A DNA stretch of 64,000 bases from CALMEC01 sp963777565 (GCA_963777565.1 CAVZQZ010000010.1:496001-560000); one strand, 5' to 3'. Shown: positions 17,195 through 26,519, numbered from the stretch's first letter. Numbers and translations are program-made. Notes: generated by a model not told the origin, from the sequence alone.

Positions 17195-17500
17195 ACTTCG
17201 GTCGAGTGCGCTCCGATCCATGCTCCCGCCCTCGGGAACGGAGACGGTGCGGGAGGGGGACCATCTTCCTCCCCGGGGCTTCGGCGAGCAACCGCCCGCC
17301 CATGTCCCCGCCGCCGACATGCAACAGCGACGAATCCGAGTCCGCCCGAGTGGGCTAACCGCTGACGAGAAGCTGCCCATGACGAACCCCACGCACGAAC
17401 CCGAGGAGCAGGGGCCCGGGAAGCCGGTCCGCATCATCCTGCCGAGGGAGGTCTGCACGACCCCAGAGGAGACCGCCAAGCTGCTTCACCGGGCGATCAT
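17195..17500 (+). repeat. Dispersed repeat, copy 7, forward with best short frame
   Basis: Blocks in order: CTCCGATCCATGCTCCCGCC, GGAGACGGTGCGGGAGGGGG, ACCATCTTCCTCC, CCGACATGCAACAG, GCTGACGAGAAGCTGCCC, then the start codon of the short frame at 17379. It shows the repeat's modules and the frame in one strand direction. Confidence 0.75.
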
Positions 17501-17741
17501 CGACACCTTGGCGGATCTTTCGGTTGGCGTGTTCCCCCTCGCGTGCGATGCTCGCGGCACGACGGATGCCCCGCGCGGTCTGACAACGAGGGGGGAAGCG
17601 CATGCCTTCGTGCCAACCATTCCACACGTCGGAGCCGGAGACTCCTGCCGTGTATCACAACAACTCCGCTTGCTCGGATGGGAAGAAGGTCAAGCCCGAG
17701 CATCGGCGGATCGGCCTCGGCGTCGATCGCCGTCAATGTGA
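17379..17741 (+). CDS. Short frame carried by the dispersed repeat (VRIILPREV family)
   Basis: Starts MTNPTHEPEEQGPGKPVRII, continues LPREVCTTPEETAKLLHRAI, then I-I-D-T-L-A-D. The same opening recurs on the minus strand at 4330, 5347, 12673 and 36438, in each case interrupted soon after. Only this copy keeps the ETAKLLHRAI helix in frame. The last 60 residues look random, so the original C terminus is probably lost. Recurrence at protein level suggests it was once translated; function is unknown. Confidence 0.4.
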   Translation: MTNPTHEPEEQGPGKPVRIILPREVCTTPEETAKLLHRAIIDTLADLSVGVFPLACDARGTTDAPRGLTTRGEAHAFVPTIPHVGAGDSCRVSQQLRLLGWEEGQARASADRPRRRSPSM

Positions 17742-17977
17742 GGTCTGTGCGGATCTGAACCGCCAGGAGGCCCGCTAAGAGGCCAGCGGATTGGGAAGGG
17801 GGTCCGTTCCTCGCTGCTACGCCAGACCGTGAGCCCTCTGGCCGTGTCGCCGGAGGAGGAGGACGGCGGGAGCCGGTGGGGGTGACCGCAGACACCCGAC
17901 CACCCTCGCGCGGCACTGCAGTCCCTTCACTCGCCGACTACCCGCGATACTCCCGATTGAGGTACGGTCGGTCGGAA

Positions 17978-18478
17978 ATGTCCCGCGATCGTGAGCTTGC
18001 ACCGGGCCATCGTTCCGAAGACACGTCGGCTCGCCCCGGTCGTCGCGCAAACAACCCCGTCCTCGCGCTTCAGCAGGCGGTCGGCAACCGGGCGGTCGGT
18101 CAGATGCTGGCCCGCAAGTCGTCGAAGAACCCGGCCCCGACCGTCAAGATCGGCAAACTGGCGATCGAGGTCGCCGGCGGCAGCATCGCCGCCTGGGCCG
18201 CCGGCGAGGTTCCCGAAGCGCTGGAGGTCACCTCTCAGAAGGGGCGACACTCCGCCGAGCTCGAGCGCTTGTCCAAGGAGCGCACCCGGATCAAGTCGCT
18301 CACGCTCACGGTCGCGGCGGCGAACAAGTCCGGGCAGGAGCTCGACATGGGATCGCTCGCGATCGAGTTCACCAACGCCCGCATCAACGGATACGACGTC
18401 GACGGCAAGACGGAGTCGTGGCAGGTAGGCGACTTCGACGGCGTGCACCGGACCAAGACCACGCACAAGGTGTCGTAG
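17978..18478 (+). CDS. Small LQ-GN-AV tagged protein, divergent Hcp-like fold
   Basis: A 166-residue protein starting MSRDRELAPGHRSEDTSARP. The tag VLALQQAVGNRAVGQMLARK is at about residues 28-47. The remaining 115 residues form a strand-rich domain: VKIGKLAIEVAGGSI, ALEVTSQKGRHSAELERLSK, RIKSLTLTVAAANKSG, LAIEFTNARINGYDVDG and WQVGDFDGVHRTKTTHKV. The order (strand, E-V-T-x-Q-K, helix, paired strands, I-E-F-T-N-A-x-I-x-G-Y) parallels Hcp and the protein at 11838, but similarity is weak. It could form a tube ring or be a cargo domain. A lone gene. Confidence 0.65.
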   Translation: MSRDRELAPGHRSEDTSARPGRRANNPVLALQQAVGNRAVGQMLARKSSKNPAPTVKIGKLAIEVAGGSIAAWAAGEVPEALEVTSQKGRHSAELERLSKERTRIKSLTLTVAAANKSGQELDMGSLAIEFTNARINGYDVDGKTESWQVGDFDGVHRTKTTHKVS

Positions 18479-19129
18479 CGAGCGCGGCGACTACGGCCCG
18501 AAACGACTCGACAAGCAAGAGGACTCGATATGCCCGGATCGGCTCATGGCGGTCAACCGTGCGGTTCGGGTCAGAGGTTCATCATCTGCCCGCTCACGCG
18601 TTGCGAACGGGACGCCTGCGAGCTGCCGCTGGGGGCAGCCCTCGGGCATGGATGGGTACAAAGTATCGGTACAAAGTCGCTCTGCGCCGCTCAACCACGC
18701 GGTTCCCATCAGAAGAGCTGGTTCTCGCCTTCGAAGACTTCGCTGATCACTCGTCGTTGAAGACGTTGCGGTTGCAGTCGGCGAGGATCCCGCCGGCTGA
18801 GGGTGCGGGAGCCGTCGGGTGACCCGATGAGGTGATCGGATACGACTCACGCTCCAGTCCATTCATGGGCCGATGAAGGAACTGGCGTGAAGGGCCCGAG
18901 GGCAAGCCAGAGCGCTCGTGTTCAAGCTGTTCTTGGGCGCATGGGATCTCCGGTCCCTTCATATCGGGATGACGAAGGGACCGCACAACGGGCGACTTTG
19001 GTGGCGGCCGACCGAGCGAAATGGAATCGGACGCAGGGTGCTGGTGCGTCACGGAGAGGGTGCGGTGTCCGCCCGTGGCGCGGCGACCGACCGAGGCACC
19101 GACGGCCCAAAGCTTGCCGACATTGCAGG
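18479..19129. other. Gene-poor stretch
   Basis: About 650 bp between the Hcp-like gene and a repeat copy. I see no convincing reading frame on either strand: the open frames have no family features and no ribosome sites. The right end (from about 19100) grades into repeat copy 8. Confidence 0.5.
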
Positions 19130-19250
19130 GCGAGCAACGGATCCTTGTCAGCGGGTTAGCCCACACGGGCGCGCACGGCATCGACTGTCGCACGTCGAGG
19201 GCGGGGACATGGGCGGGCTCTTGCCTGTCGAAGCCTTCCGAAGCGCAGCT
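19130..19250 (-). repeat. Dispersed repeat, copy 8 (partial)
   Basis: CTTGTCAGCGGGTTAGCCCA, CGACTGTCGCACGTCGAGGG and GGGGACATGGGCGGGCTC match the middle of copies 2, 3 and 5. It ends exactly where the sulfatase fragment begins, so repeat insertion or recombination probably removed the rest of that gene. Confidence 0.6.
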
Positions 19251-19527
19251 CGTGTTTGCCGGATGGGAAAGCAGGCCGTTCTCGAAGGGTATGACGCCGT
19301 TGTAGCCGGGATAGCCCGTCGCCAACTCGGTGATCGCCGCCATCCCGTTTGCGTGGTGGTTGCGCCCGGTGAGGATGCACGCGCGACTTGGAGAGCACAG
19401 CGCCGTGGTGTGCAGGTTGACGTAGCGCACACCGTGGGCGGCCAGGGCATCGAAGTTCGGCGTCTCGATCGGGCTGCCGTAGCAGCCCAGCTGACCGAAT
19501 CCCGTGTCGTCGAGGTCAATAGAAACC
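19250..19527 (-). pseudogene. Arylsulfatase, N-terminal fragment
   Basis: Ninety residues of a type I sulfatase: LDDTGFGQLGCYGSPIETPN (metal-binding Asp pair), then NLHTTALCSPSRACILTGRN, which includes the formylglycine motif C-x-P-S-R, and HHANGMAAITELATGYPGYN. Type I sulfatases normally exceed 450 residues; here the start is cut just before DLDDTG and the end is replaced by a dispersed repeat. It cannot be active alone. Confidence 0.8.
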
Positions 19528-19751
19528 CTTTTAGGGGGCGGGATCGCGGGGGTCTCGTCTTTACACCGTCATCGGATGGCGCTCGTTACTCTTCGTCCAC
19601 CTCGGGCGGCCTGGCGGACGAGACCGTCGACTTCCGCCTTGACGTCGTATGCGAGCAGGTGGCCCGTTCGACGAGGTACGTGCCTTGGATCGGTTGACGC
19701 CTTGCGCCTGGGGTAGAAGAATCGAGGCCTTCGACTTGGAGGTGGTGCTCG

Positions 19752-20354
19752 ATGGCCTGGAACCTGAAGGGCAATTACGTCGAGACGTGCTCATGCGAGC
19801 TCATGTGTCCCTGCAACCTCTCCTTCGACCACGGCGCCACCTACGACTTCTGTCGTGTAACCCTCGTCTTCGATATTCGCGAGGGCGAGATCGAAGGCAC
19901 GGACATCGGCGGGCTCAAGGTGGCAGCCATCGCGGACTCGCCCAAGGTGATGACCGACGGGAACTGGCGGCTCGGGGTGTTCATCGACGAGCAGGCGACG
20001 GACGAGCAGGCTGAGAAACTCGTGCAGGTCTTCAGCGGACAGCTCGGGGGGCCGATGGGGGCGATAGCCCCGCTCGTGGGCGAGATGCTCGGCGTCGAGC
20101 GGGCACAGATCGAGGTGCACGACGACGGGCTGCGTCACAGCGTCCGTGTCGGCGACGCGATCGACTTCGAGATCGAGGACATTGTGCCCTTCGGTGTCGA
20201 GACGGGCGAGCCGGTCCGGTTTAGCGGGATGTTCCATCCCGTGGCGTCCGATCTCACGATGGCGGAGGCGAGGCGCTCTCGAATCAATGCCTTCGGCATC
20301 GAGTACGAGGGCAAGTCGGGTCTTTCGAAGTCCGCATTCTCGTGGGCCGCTTGA
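19752..20354 (+). CDS. DUF1326 family protein
   Basis: A 200-residue protein starting MAWNLKGNYVETCSCELMCP, with the conserved cysteine cluster C-S-C-x3-C-P-C that suggests metal binding, and VFIDEQATDEQAEKLVQVFS. DUF1326 proteins are uncharacterised and are often next to DUF2182 membrane proteins, as here (TTG start 5 bp after the stop). The pair may form a metal- or thiol-linked membrane complex; no activity can be assigned. Confidence 0.88.
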   Translation: MAWNLKGNYVETCSCELMCPCNLSFDHGATYDFCRVTLVFDIREGEIEGTDIGGLKVAAIADSPKVMTDGNWRLGVFIDEQATDEQAEKLVQVFSGQLGGPMGAIAPLVGEMLGVERAQIEVHDDGLRHSVRVGDAIDFEIEDIVPFGVETGEPVRFSGMFHPVASDLTMAEARRSRINAFGIEYEGKSGLSKSAFSWAA

Positions 20355-20358
20355 ACTC

Positions 20359-21189
20359 TTGAGCACTCACGCGCAGGAGGGCGCTCCTGGCGGGCCGGGT
20401 CTCGGCCCAGCGTTTGCAGCCGCACGCGCCCGGCTCGGGCTCATTGCTCTGCTCTTCGCCCTCGCCGGTATCGGCTGGTGGTGGACGATCGACCAGATGC
20501 GAAGCATGGACAACGGACCGTGGACGGGCCTCGGAACGCTGGGCTGGTTCCTGGGTGTCTGGGTCGTGATGATGGGGGCGATGATGTTCCCGTCGGTCAC
20601 ACCGACGGTCGCGCTGTATTCGCGCATGACCAGGGAGCGGTCACCGCTTTCGCCGCTGCTGTTCGCGGCCGGTTATCTCCTCATCTGGGTAGGCGCCGGG
20701 GCGCTCGCCTTCGCGGTCGCGGTTGCCGGGGGTCGGATCGCCGGCGATGTGCTTGCATGGGATCGCGCGGGGCGGTGGGTGGCAGGCACGACGCTGGTCA
20801 TTGCGGCGGTGTACGAGTTGACGCCGCTCAAGGACGTCTGCCTCGGGAAGTGCCGCAGCCCGCTCGGCTTCTTGCTCGGTTCGTGGCGCGGCGGTCGGGT
20901 AGGCGCGCTGCAGATGGGCGCGAAGCACGGGGCTTGGTGCGTCGGTTGTTGCTGGGCGCTGATGGCCTCGCTCTTCGCGCTGGGGGTCATGAGCATCGCC
21001 TGGATGGCGTTTGTCGCCGGACTGATCGCGGTCGAGAAGACGGTCCCGTGGCGTCGGGTCGCGACCTACGGGACGGCCGCGATCCTCCTCGCGCTCGGTG
21101 TGCTCCTGCTCGCCGCGCCCGATGCCGTCCCGGCCCTCACAATCCCCGGAAACAGCCCAATGCCTCCGATGGGGCAGATGGGCTCGTAG
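20359..21189 (+). CDS. DUF2182 integral membrane protein, cysteine-rich
   Basis: About 276 residues with six or more membrane helices, for example LGLIALLFALAGIGWWWTID and GWFLGVWVVMMGAMMFPSVT, the family's hallmark. Two cysteine motifs, DVCLGKCRSPLGF and HGAWCVGCCWALM, sit in loops and may bind metal. The C terminus (PMPPMGQMGS) is Met-rich. The TTG at 20359 fits the translational linkage to DUF1326; no better start is visible and the ribosome site is weak. Family function is not known. Confidence 0.85.
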   Translation: MSTHAQEGAPGGPGLGPAFAAARARLGLIALLFALAGIGWWWTIDQMRSMDNGPWTGLGTLGWFLGVWVVMMGAMMFPSVTPTVALYSRMTRERSPLSPLLFAAGYLLIWVGAGALAFAVAVAGGRIAGDVLAWDRAGRWVAGTTLVIAAVYELTPLKDVCLGKCRSPLGFLLGSWRGGRVGALQMGAKHGAWCVGCCWALMASLFALGVMSIAWMAFVAGLIAVEKTVPWRRVATYGTAAILLALGVLLLAAPDAVPALTIPGNSPMPPMGQMGS

Positions 21190-21268
21190 CCTGCGACGAG
21201 GGAACTGTCGCGCCAGGACGATCAGCTACGAGCGCCGCAGATCGGTGCGGCGTCCGCCGGTCGGCCGC

Positions 21269-22249
21269 CTAGACCGGGCGGGCACTCGCTTGGCGGGCGA
21301 GCGGGCGCAGCGTCTGGCGCAGCGTGGCCACGAGGTCCCGCTGGATCACGTCGAGGAAGACGCGGGAGATGGCGTCCTCCGCGTTGAAGAGCTGCTCGAA
21401 CGGGTCGCGCGGCAGGACGAGCAGGAGCGCCCGCTCCCGCGTGATCGCGGTGACGGGAGACGGGCGACCGTCGATGAGGCTCTCGTAGCCGAACGCCTTC
21501 CCCGGCCCCGCCAGCCCGACGCGGATGCGCCGGTCGCCGCGAACCATCACCTTCTCGACCGCGCCGTTGATCGTCAGGTAGCAGGCCGTCGACGGCGCCC
21601 CCTCGGCGAGCAGCGTGCGCCCCGGCGGGCACCGGGCGTACCTCCCCGACGTCAGGAAGCCCCAGACCGCCAGCGGGTCGAAGTCGTGGAAGGTCGCCAT
21701 GCGACGCACGTACTTGCTGTCGGGCGGGCGGCAGTACTCCAGGTCGGCGAGCGCCGGCGCCGCATCCCGGCCGGCGGCCGGCCCCTCGTCGCCGAGCGAG
21801 CCGGCGAGGTGCCGCGAGCTGGTTGCGAAGGCGTGCGGTGAAGAGCGACGCGAGGCGGCGCTTCAGGCTGAACGCCGACGGATGCTGGCGGGCGAGCAGC
21901 GCCGCGAAATCCAGCCGGCCGAGCGCGAGCACCGTCGCGGTCTCGGTCACGCGCACGCTCATCGTGTGCGTCCCGCCGTCGAGCAGCGCGATCTCGCCGA
22001 CCATCTCCCCCGGACCGGCCCTCGCCGATCTCCACCGCGCGATCGCCGGCCACGCGCAGCGACGCCGAGACGGCGCCCTCGACGATGAACACCATCTCCC
22101 GCGCGTCGTCTCCCTGGCGCCAGAGGATCTCGCCCTCCCGCACCGTCCGCCGGCGCATCACCCGCGCCAGCTCCACCAGGTCCGCCTCGCTCCGGCCCTC
22201 GAAGAGCGGGAACGGTGGCGAGGAAGTCGACGGTCTCGCGGTCAGACAT
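21269..22249 (-). pseudogene. Double cyclic-nucleotide-binding protein, frameshifted
   Basis: From the ATG at 22249 (MSDRETVDFLATV) three frames together give one protein: DLVELARVMRRRTVREGEIL and MVFIVEGAVSASLRVAGDRA (first cNMP fold), GEIALLDGGTHTMSVRVTET with LARQHPSAFSLKRRLASL (its end), and GFLTSGRYARCPPGRTLLAE, ACYLTINGAVEKVMVRGDRR, GKAFGYESLIDG (second cNMP fold). Shifts lie near 22210, 22015 and 21800. No helix-turn-helix is visible, so it is a sensor rather than a Crp regulator. ATG overlaps the TGA of the amidotransferase gene, so they form an operon. Sequencing indels could explain the breaks. Confidence 0.7.
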
Positions 22250-23164
22250 CCAGGTCGCGCATCTCGAACTCGACGCCCGTCCGGCGTGAGCTCGGCGGTC
22301 AGCATCGAGTACTCCGGCACCTCGAGCCAGCTCGAGTGGTCGGTCGTGAGCGGCTCGGAGGCGATGATCACCGAGCGGGGCGGGTCGCCGGCCGTCATCT
22401 GCCAGTCGCCGTCGCGCTCGGTGTACTCGCCCCCGATCGCGTACCAGAGGCTCACGAACGGGAGGTCGGTCTCGAGCATCTCGTCCTCGGGCGGGTACCA
22501 GCCGTAGTCGAACGAGAAGCGGGTGGCGACCACGGCGCGGCCGGTGCTGACGCAGAGGTTGACCGGCGAGGAGGTGTCGATGCCGTGCGCGGCGCGGACC
22601 TTGCGCAGGATGCGGAGGGCGTTGGCGGTGGCGTCGGCGAGCTCGCGGGTCTCCGGCAGCGCCGTAGGGGTCGTCGAGCTGCGACAGGATCAGCGCGTAG
22701 ATCCACTCGGAGTCCGTGGTCCCCTCGATGCACTGCGCGAGCTCCGGCCGCACGTGCTCGACGAGCGAGTAGCGCATGCGCGGGAACTGCCGCAGGTGCC
22801 CGTTGTGCGCGAGGACGACGCGGGTGCCGTCGAAGTGGAAGGGGTGCAGGTTCGTCTCGGTGACGACCGCCTCGCCGGAGTAGGTGACGCCGCGAACGTG
22901 GGCGACCAGACACGTCGGCGCGAGCTTGGACGAGAGGAAGCGCAGGTTGCGGTCGAACGACGGCAGGGTGGTCGCGCGGTAGGTGAACGGATCCTCGGGC
23001 TGGAGGGACGTCGGGTCCCACGCCTGCATGCCGAAGCCCGCGAGGTTCAGGAACGTGTTCATCATCCGCGGGCTGTACGACTGCCGGACGAGGCTGTACT
23101 CGGGGTCGAACAGCAGGTTCCGCACGGGGAGCGGCTCACCCAGGTAGGCCAGGACCCGGCACAT
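22242..23164 (-). pseudogene. Class II glutamine amidotransferase (YafJ-like), frameshifted
   Basis: Starts MCRVLAYLGEPLPVRNLLFD, where Cys2 would be the catalytic N-terminal nucleophile after Met removal. HVRGVTYSGEAVVTETNLHP, FHFDGTRVVLAHNGHLRQFP and EGTTDSEWIYALILSQL are standard class II amidotransferase segments. The frame is lost near 22665, resumes as FSFDYGWYPPEDEMLETDLP with LWYAIGGEYTERDGDWQMTA and SVIIASEPLTTDHSSWLEVP, and shifts again near 22275 to end VEFEMRDLDV. Related proteins are stand-alone glutaminases of unknown acceptor. A short N-terminal fragment of another copy is at 46779. Confidence 0.75.
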
Positions 23165-23260
23165 GCGCCGATTCTACTCGCCGTCGGCCCGCGCGGATCT
23201 CGTCGGCCGCCCGACTTCGGGCCGACTAGGATTGGCCGCGAGCAGGGTCAGGAGGGTCGG

Positions 23261-23436
23261 ATGAAGCAGTTCAACTGCGGCGATGTGGTGCCGGGCTGCA
23301 CGTGGGTGACGCGCCGCGAGGGTGAGGAGGAGCTGTTCGTGGAGATCACGCTCGCACGCGCACGACGCCCACGGGATGGACGAGGTTCCGCCCGAGGTCA
23401 TGGACCTCATCCGCGACGAAGATCACCGAGGTCTAG
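23261..23436 (+). pseudogene. DUF1059 small protein, frameshifted
   Basis: MKQFNCGDVVPGCTWVTRRE and ELFVEITLxAHDAHGMDEVP with EVMDLIRDExITEV form the usual DUF1059 sequence of about 57 residues with its C-G-D and H-x2-D-x-H motifs. Two single-base shifts (near 23360 and 23420) break it. GGAGGG stands before the ATG. It is divergent from the amidotransferase gene. Confidence 0.75.
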
Positions 23437-24545
23437 GCGCCGACGCCGCCAGGAGGGGACGCGCCCGTACTCGAGGAACGTCTCGAGCGCCTCCGTGTGC
23501 GGCGCGAGCTCGAGGCCCTGATCGCTGACCCACGCGTCGTTGTAGTAGGTGCCGGCGTAGCGATCCCCGCCGTCGCAGATCAGGGTGACGACGCTGCCGC
23601 GCTCACCGCGCGAGCGCATCTCGGCCGACGAGCTGCAGCGCTCCCCAGACGTTGGTCCCGGTGGAGCCGCCGACGCTGCGTCCCGTGCGCGCGCGCACGA
23701 GGCGCATCGTCGCGATCGACGCGGCGTCCGGAACCTGGATCATCCGGTCGACGACGTCCGGGAGGAACGACGGCTCGACCCGCTGGCGCCCGATGCCCTC
23801 GATGCGGGACGGCCGACCGGTGAAGGCCGACGGGTCGCCCGCCCAGCTCGAGTAGAAGATCGAGTCCTCCGGGTCGACGACGCACAGCCGCGTGGCGTAC
23901 CGGCCGAAGCGCACGTAGCGGCCGATCGTCGCGCTCGTCCCGCCGGTTCCGGCCCCCACCACGACCCACGCGGGAACGGGGTGCCGCTCCAGCGCCATCT
24001 GGGCGAAGATCGACTCCGCGATGTTGTTGTTGCCGCGCCAGTCCATCGCGCGCTCGGCGTAGGTGAACTGGTCGAGGAAGTAGCCCGTCCCGCTCGGCCG
24101 CGAGCCGCTGCGCCTCGTCGACGATCGTCCTCGGGTCGTCGACCAGGTGACAGGCCCCGCCCTGCGCCTCGATCAGCGCGATCTTCTCGGGGCTGGTGGA
24201 CGCCGGGATGACCGCGACGAACGGCAGGCCGAGGAACCGGGCGAAGTACGCCTCGGAGACGGCGGTCGAGCCGCTGGAGGCCTCGACGATCGTCGTCCGC
24301 TCGGTGATCCGGCCGTTGCAGAGGCCGTAGAGGAACAGCGAGCGGGCGAGTCGGTGCTTCAGCGATCCCGTCGGGTGGACCGACTCGTCCTTCAGGTAGA
24401 GGTCGATCCCCCACTCCGCAGGCAGCGGGAAGACGTGCAGATGCGTGTCGGCCGAGCGATTGGCGTCGGCTTCGATGCGACGGACCGCCTCGTTCGCCCA
24501 CTCCCTCGAGGCGAGGCGCTCACGACTCTTCGCGGACGTCGTCAC
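23407..24545 (-). pseudogene. PLP-dependent cysteine synthase-like enzyme, frameshifted
   Basis: Begins VTTSAKSRERLASREWANEA. DLYLKDESVHPTGSLKHRLA contains the PLP lysine (S-L-K-H-R), IVEASSGSTAVSEAYFARFL the substrate loop, and WVVVGAGTGGTSATIGRYVR the phosphate-binding glycine loop. The C terminus GSVVTLICDGGDRYAGTYYN and WVSDQGLELAPHTEALETFL is in a third frame. Shifts are near 24100 and 23630. The family makes cysteine from O-acetylserine or a related substrate, or cleaves cystathionine. It was probably intact if the shifts are sequence errors. Confidence 0.78.
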
Positions 24546-25044
24546 GCGCGCAGTCTCTCCGATCCCGGGTTCCGGCGCCGCCGCAGGAGGCGCCCCGGAT
24601 CGAGCGCAGGCGCCGCCGACTCCGACCGCTCCACGCAAGAGAAGCTACACCTCCCTTGCCGGAGGTTCCTGCCGTTCGCGTCCGAGTTGGGAGTGTTCGA
24701 AGTGGCTGAGGTGGCGATCACGCGAACCCGCTCTGGGCCAGGTCGCGGGATCCGGGAAGATCTCGTCCCCAGGGTCCGTCCGACTCTCCCCGAACTCCTT
24801 GGCGGAGGAGACGGGGCCAACGTCGGCTTTCGTCAAGATCGGTCTGATCGGCGCTCCTTCCCCCAGGCTCGTTGCCGTGACCGGCATACGGGCATTCGCT
24901 CGCACACGCGAGCGTTTCAGGAGCGAGAAGGGAGAGGTGACCAGCCATCTGCCTCTTGCACACGCTTGGCACCCGTGAGCACCCCCAGATCGGTACCGGC
25001 CCGGATTGGCCAGGCGGCTTCCCCGACAATCACGGCCCCTCGAC
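24546..25044. other. Gene-poor stretch before repeat copy 9
   Basis: About 500 bp with no supported gene on either strand. The open frames here are compositional and show neither family features nor start signals. A repeat core begins at 25045. Confidence 0.5.
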
Positions 25045-25140
25045 GTGGGCGACACCCCCACCATTTCTCTCCCGAGTGCCCGACATCGGATATCCCGATC
25101 CATGCTCCCGCCTCGGGAGGGAGACGGTGCAGGAGCCAAC
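25045..25140 (+). repeat. Dispersed repeat, copy 9
   Basis: GGGCGACACCCCCACCATTT, CTCTCCCGAGTGCCCGACAT, CCCGATCCATGCTCCCGCCT and GGAGACGGTGCAGGAGCC in order. It is a forward copy ending 19 bp before the 3' end of the ketopantoate reductase gene. Confidence 0.75.
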
Positions 25141-25158
25141 GGTCTCCTGAGAAGCAAG

Positions 25159-26013
25159 TCAGCTTTGCGTGCGAGCGCGAACCTGGTAGGCGAGTTGCTG
25201 CGTGCTCTCGGTCGCGAGGCCGTGCTGCTGTCCGCCTCGGAGAATCGGTCCGGCGATTGCGTCGAGTTCGGGCTCCCGTCCGGCTGCGAGGTCCTTCTGC
25301 ATCGAGCTTCGTATCGACGCTGGCATGTCCTCATGGAGCTTCCGCATCGCGTCGCCGTCGACCTGCGCGCCTTCCGCGCGCGCCACTGCAAGCGCTTCCT
25401 CTCCGCAACCCACGAAACGCGGATCCTCGCGTGCCGCGCCAAGCGGTGCATCAAGAGCGGACGTCGCGAGCGCGATCGGGGCGAGAAACGCGAGCTTGTC
25501 CCACAGGAGTGACAGCTCGTCGTCGCGGGCGCGGCACTCGATCCCTGCCCGCCGAAGCTCGCGCTGCGCCGCTGCGGCACCTGCCAACTCAACTCGGAGA
25601 AACGGCGAACTCTGGCGGATGAGTGTCGGCGAGGGCCGCTCTGACTCAACCCGAACCGCCCCGGCCGCCACGTCTCGATAACGGGACCGCAGAAGTCCGA
25701 CGTGATCGACGCCGTTCAGGAGCGGAATCACCACCGCCTCTCCGACCTGGTCGACCGGCGCCAACGTCAGGGCGGCTTCCAGCTGAGTCGCCTTGGTCGT
25801 CACCCAGACGACCTCGACGGGCCGATCGAGCAGAGGCACACCCGCCACCTCGACCTCGAAGTCCCCCAAGACAGCGCTCTCGACCGCGAGCCGACCCGGA
25901 TACCGCGCGAGTGTCTCCGGTCGGAGCAGCAACACCACATCTGCGCCGGAACGAGCGAGCGCGCCTGCCAGAAGCCCTCCGACTCCGCCTGCGCCGAGTA
26001 TGGCGTGTCGCAT
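25159..26013 (-). CDS. 2-dehydropantoate 2-reductase family protein
   Basis: A 284-residue ApbA/PanE-type dehydrogenase. MRHAILGAGGVGGLLAGALA holds the Rossmann G-x-G-x2-G, VEVVWVTTKATQLEAAL the conserved V-x-T-K region, VIPLLNGVDHVGLL the N-G loop, and LLWDKLAFLAPIALATSALD with SIRSSMQKDLAAGREPELDA the catalytic domain (Lys in W-x-K-L, Ser in S-S-M). The family reduces ketopantoate with NADPH in pantothenate and CoA synthesis, but many paralogues act on other 2-keto acids, and no pan gene is adjacent. Confidence 0.85.
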   Translation of the reverse strand: MRHAILGAGGVGGLLAGALARSGADVVLLLRPETLARYPGRLAVESAVLGDFEVEVAGVPLLDRPVEVVWVTTKATQLEAALTLAPVDQVGEAVVIPLLNGVDHVGLLRSRYRDVAAGAVRVESERPSPTLIRQSSPFLRVELAGAAAAQRELRRAGIECRARDDELSLLWDKLAFLAPIALATSALDAPLGAAREDPRFVGCGEEALAVARAEGAQVDGDAMRKLHEDMPASIRSSMQKDLAAGREPELDAIAGPILRGGQQHGLATESTQQLAYQVRARTQS

Positions 26014-26099
26014 CTCCGCTGAAGCTTCTCATACGGCTGCCTCGCTGAACGAGACTCTGGACGTCTCGCCCGTCTCGGACAGGCCGCGACCACGAATGC

Positions 26100-26463
26100 C
26101 GAGTCGTAGTTCCACGCGATCGACGACAAGGACGTCTGCCGGGTCCACGTCGAGCCGTGCGACTTCCCGTCAACGACACGAAGGGCGTCGACTGGGTCCT
26201 CTGGTGGCGGGACCCGATCGACACGACATCCCATCAAGGACGCACTGGAACGCGGACGGGTCATCACCGGTCGATGGGGTTCATCGACCGAGCGTAACTC
26301 GACCGATCGGCAGCGTGATGCTCGGGCACATGTTCTGCTCGGGTGGGTCCACGACGCGATCGAGGCGCTGCAAGACCCGGTGTGCCGGGAGGAACTGGCC
26401 GCCGAGGAGGAGCGGGAGCGCGAACGGCTTGCAGACGCGATCCGGGACGCACTCGTCGAGTGA
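26100..26463 (+). pseudogene. Degraded remnant, possibly AlbA/Schlafen-type domain
   Basis: Between 26103 and 26230 the frame reads FHAIDDKDVCRVHVEPCDFP, then after a one-base shift VNDTKGVDWVLWWRD. This resembles the V-C-R-V-x-V-x-P-S-x-x-P-V-x segment that ends AlbA_2/Schlafen-like domains. The first frame continues to a TGA at 26461 through HDAIEALQDPVCREELAAEE and ERLADAIRDALVE. There is no start codon, and a TAG precedes FHAIDD. It is a remnant; the family suggestion rests on one motif. Confidence 0.3.
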
Positions 26464-26519
26464 CCAACTCCGGCCGGTTCATGAACTGATCGCCGGGCAC
26501 CTGCGGGCGCCCGGCCGTG

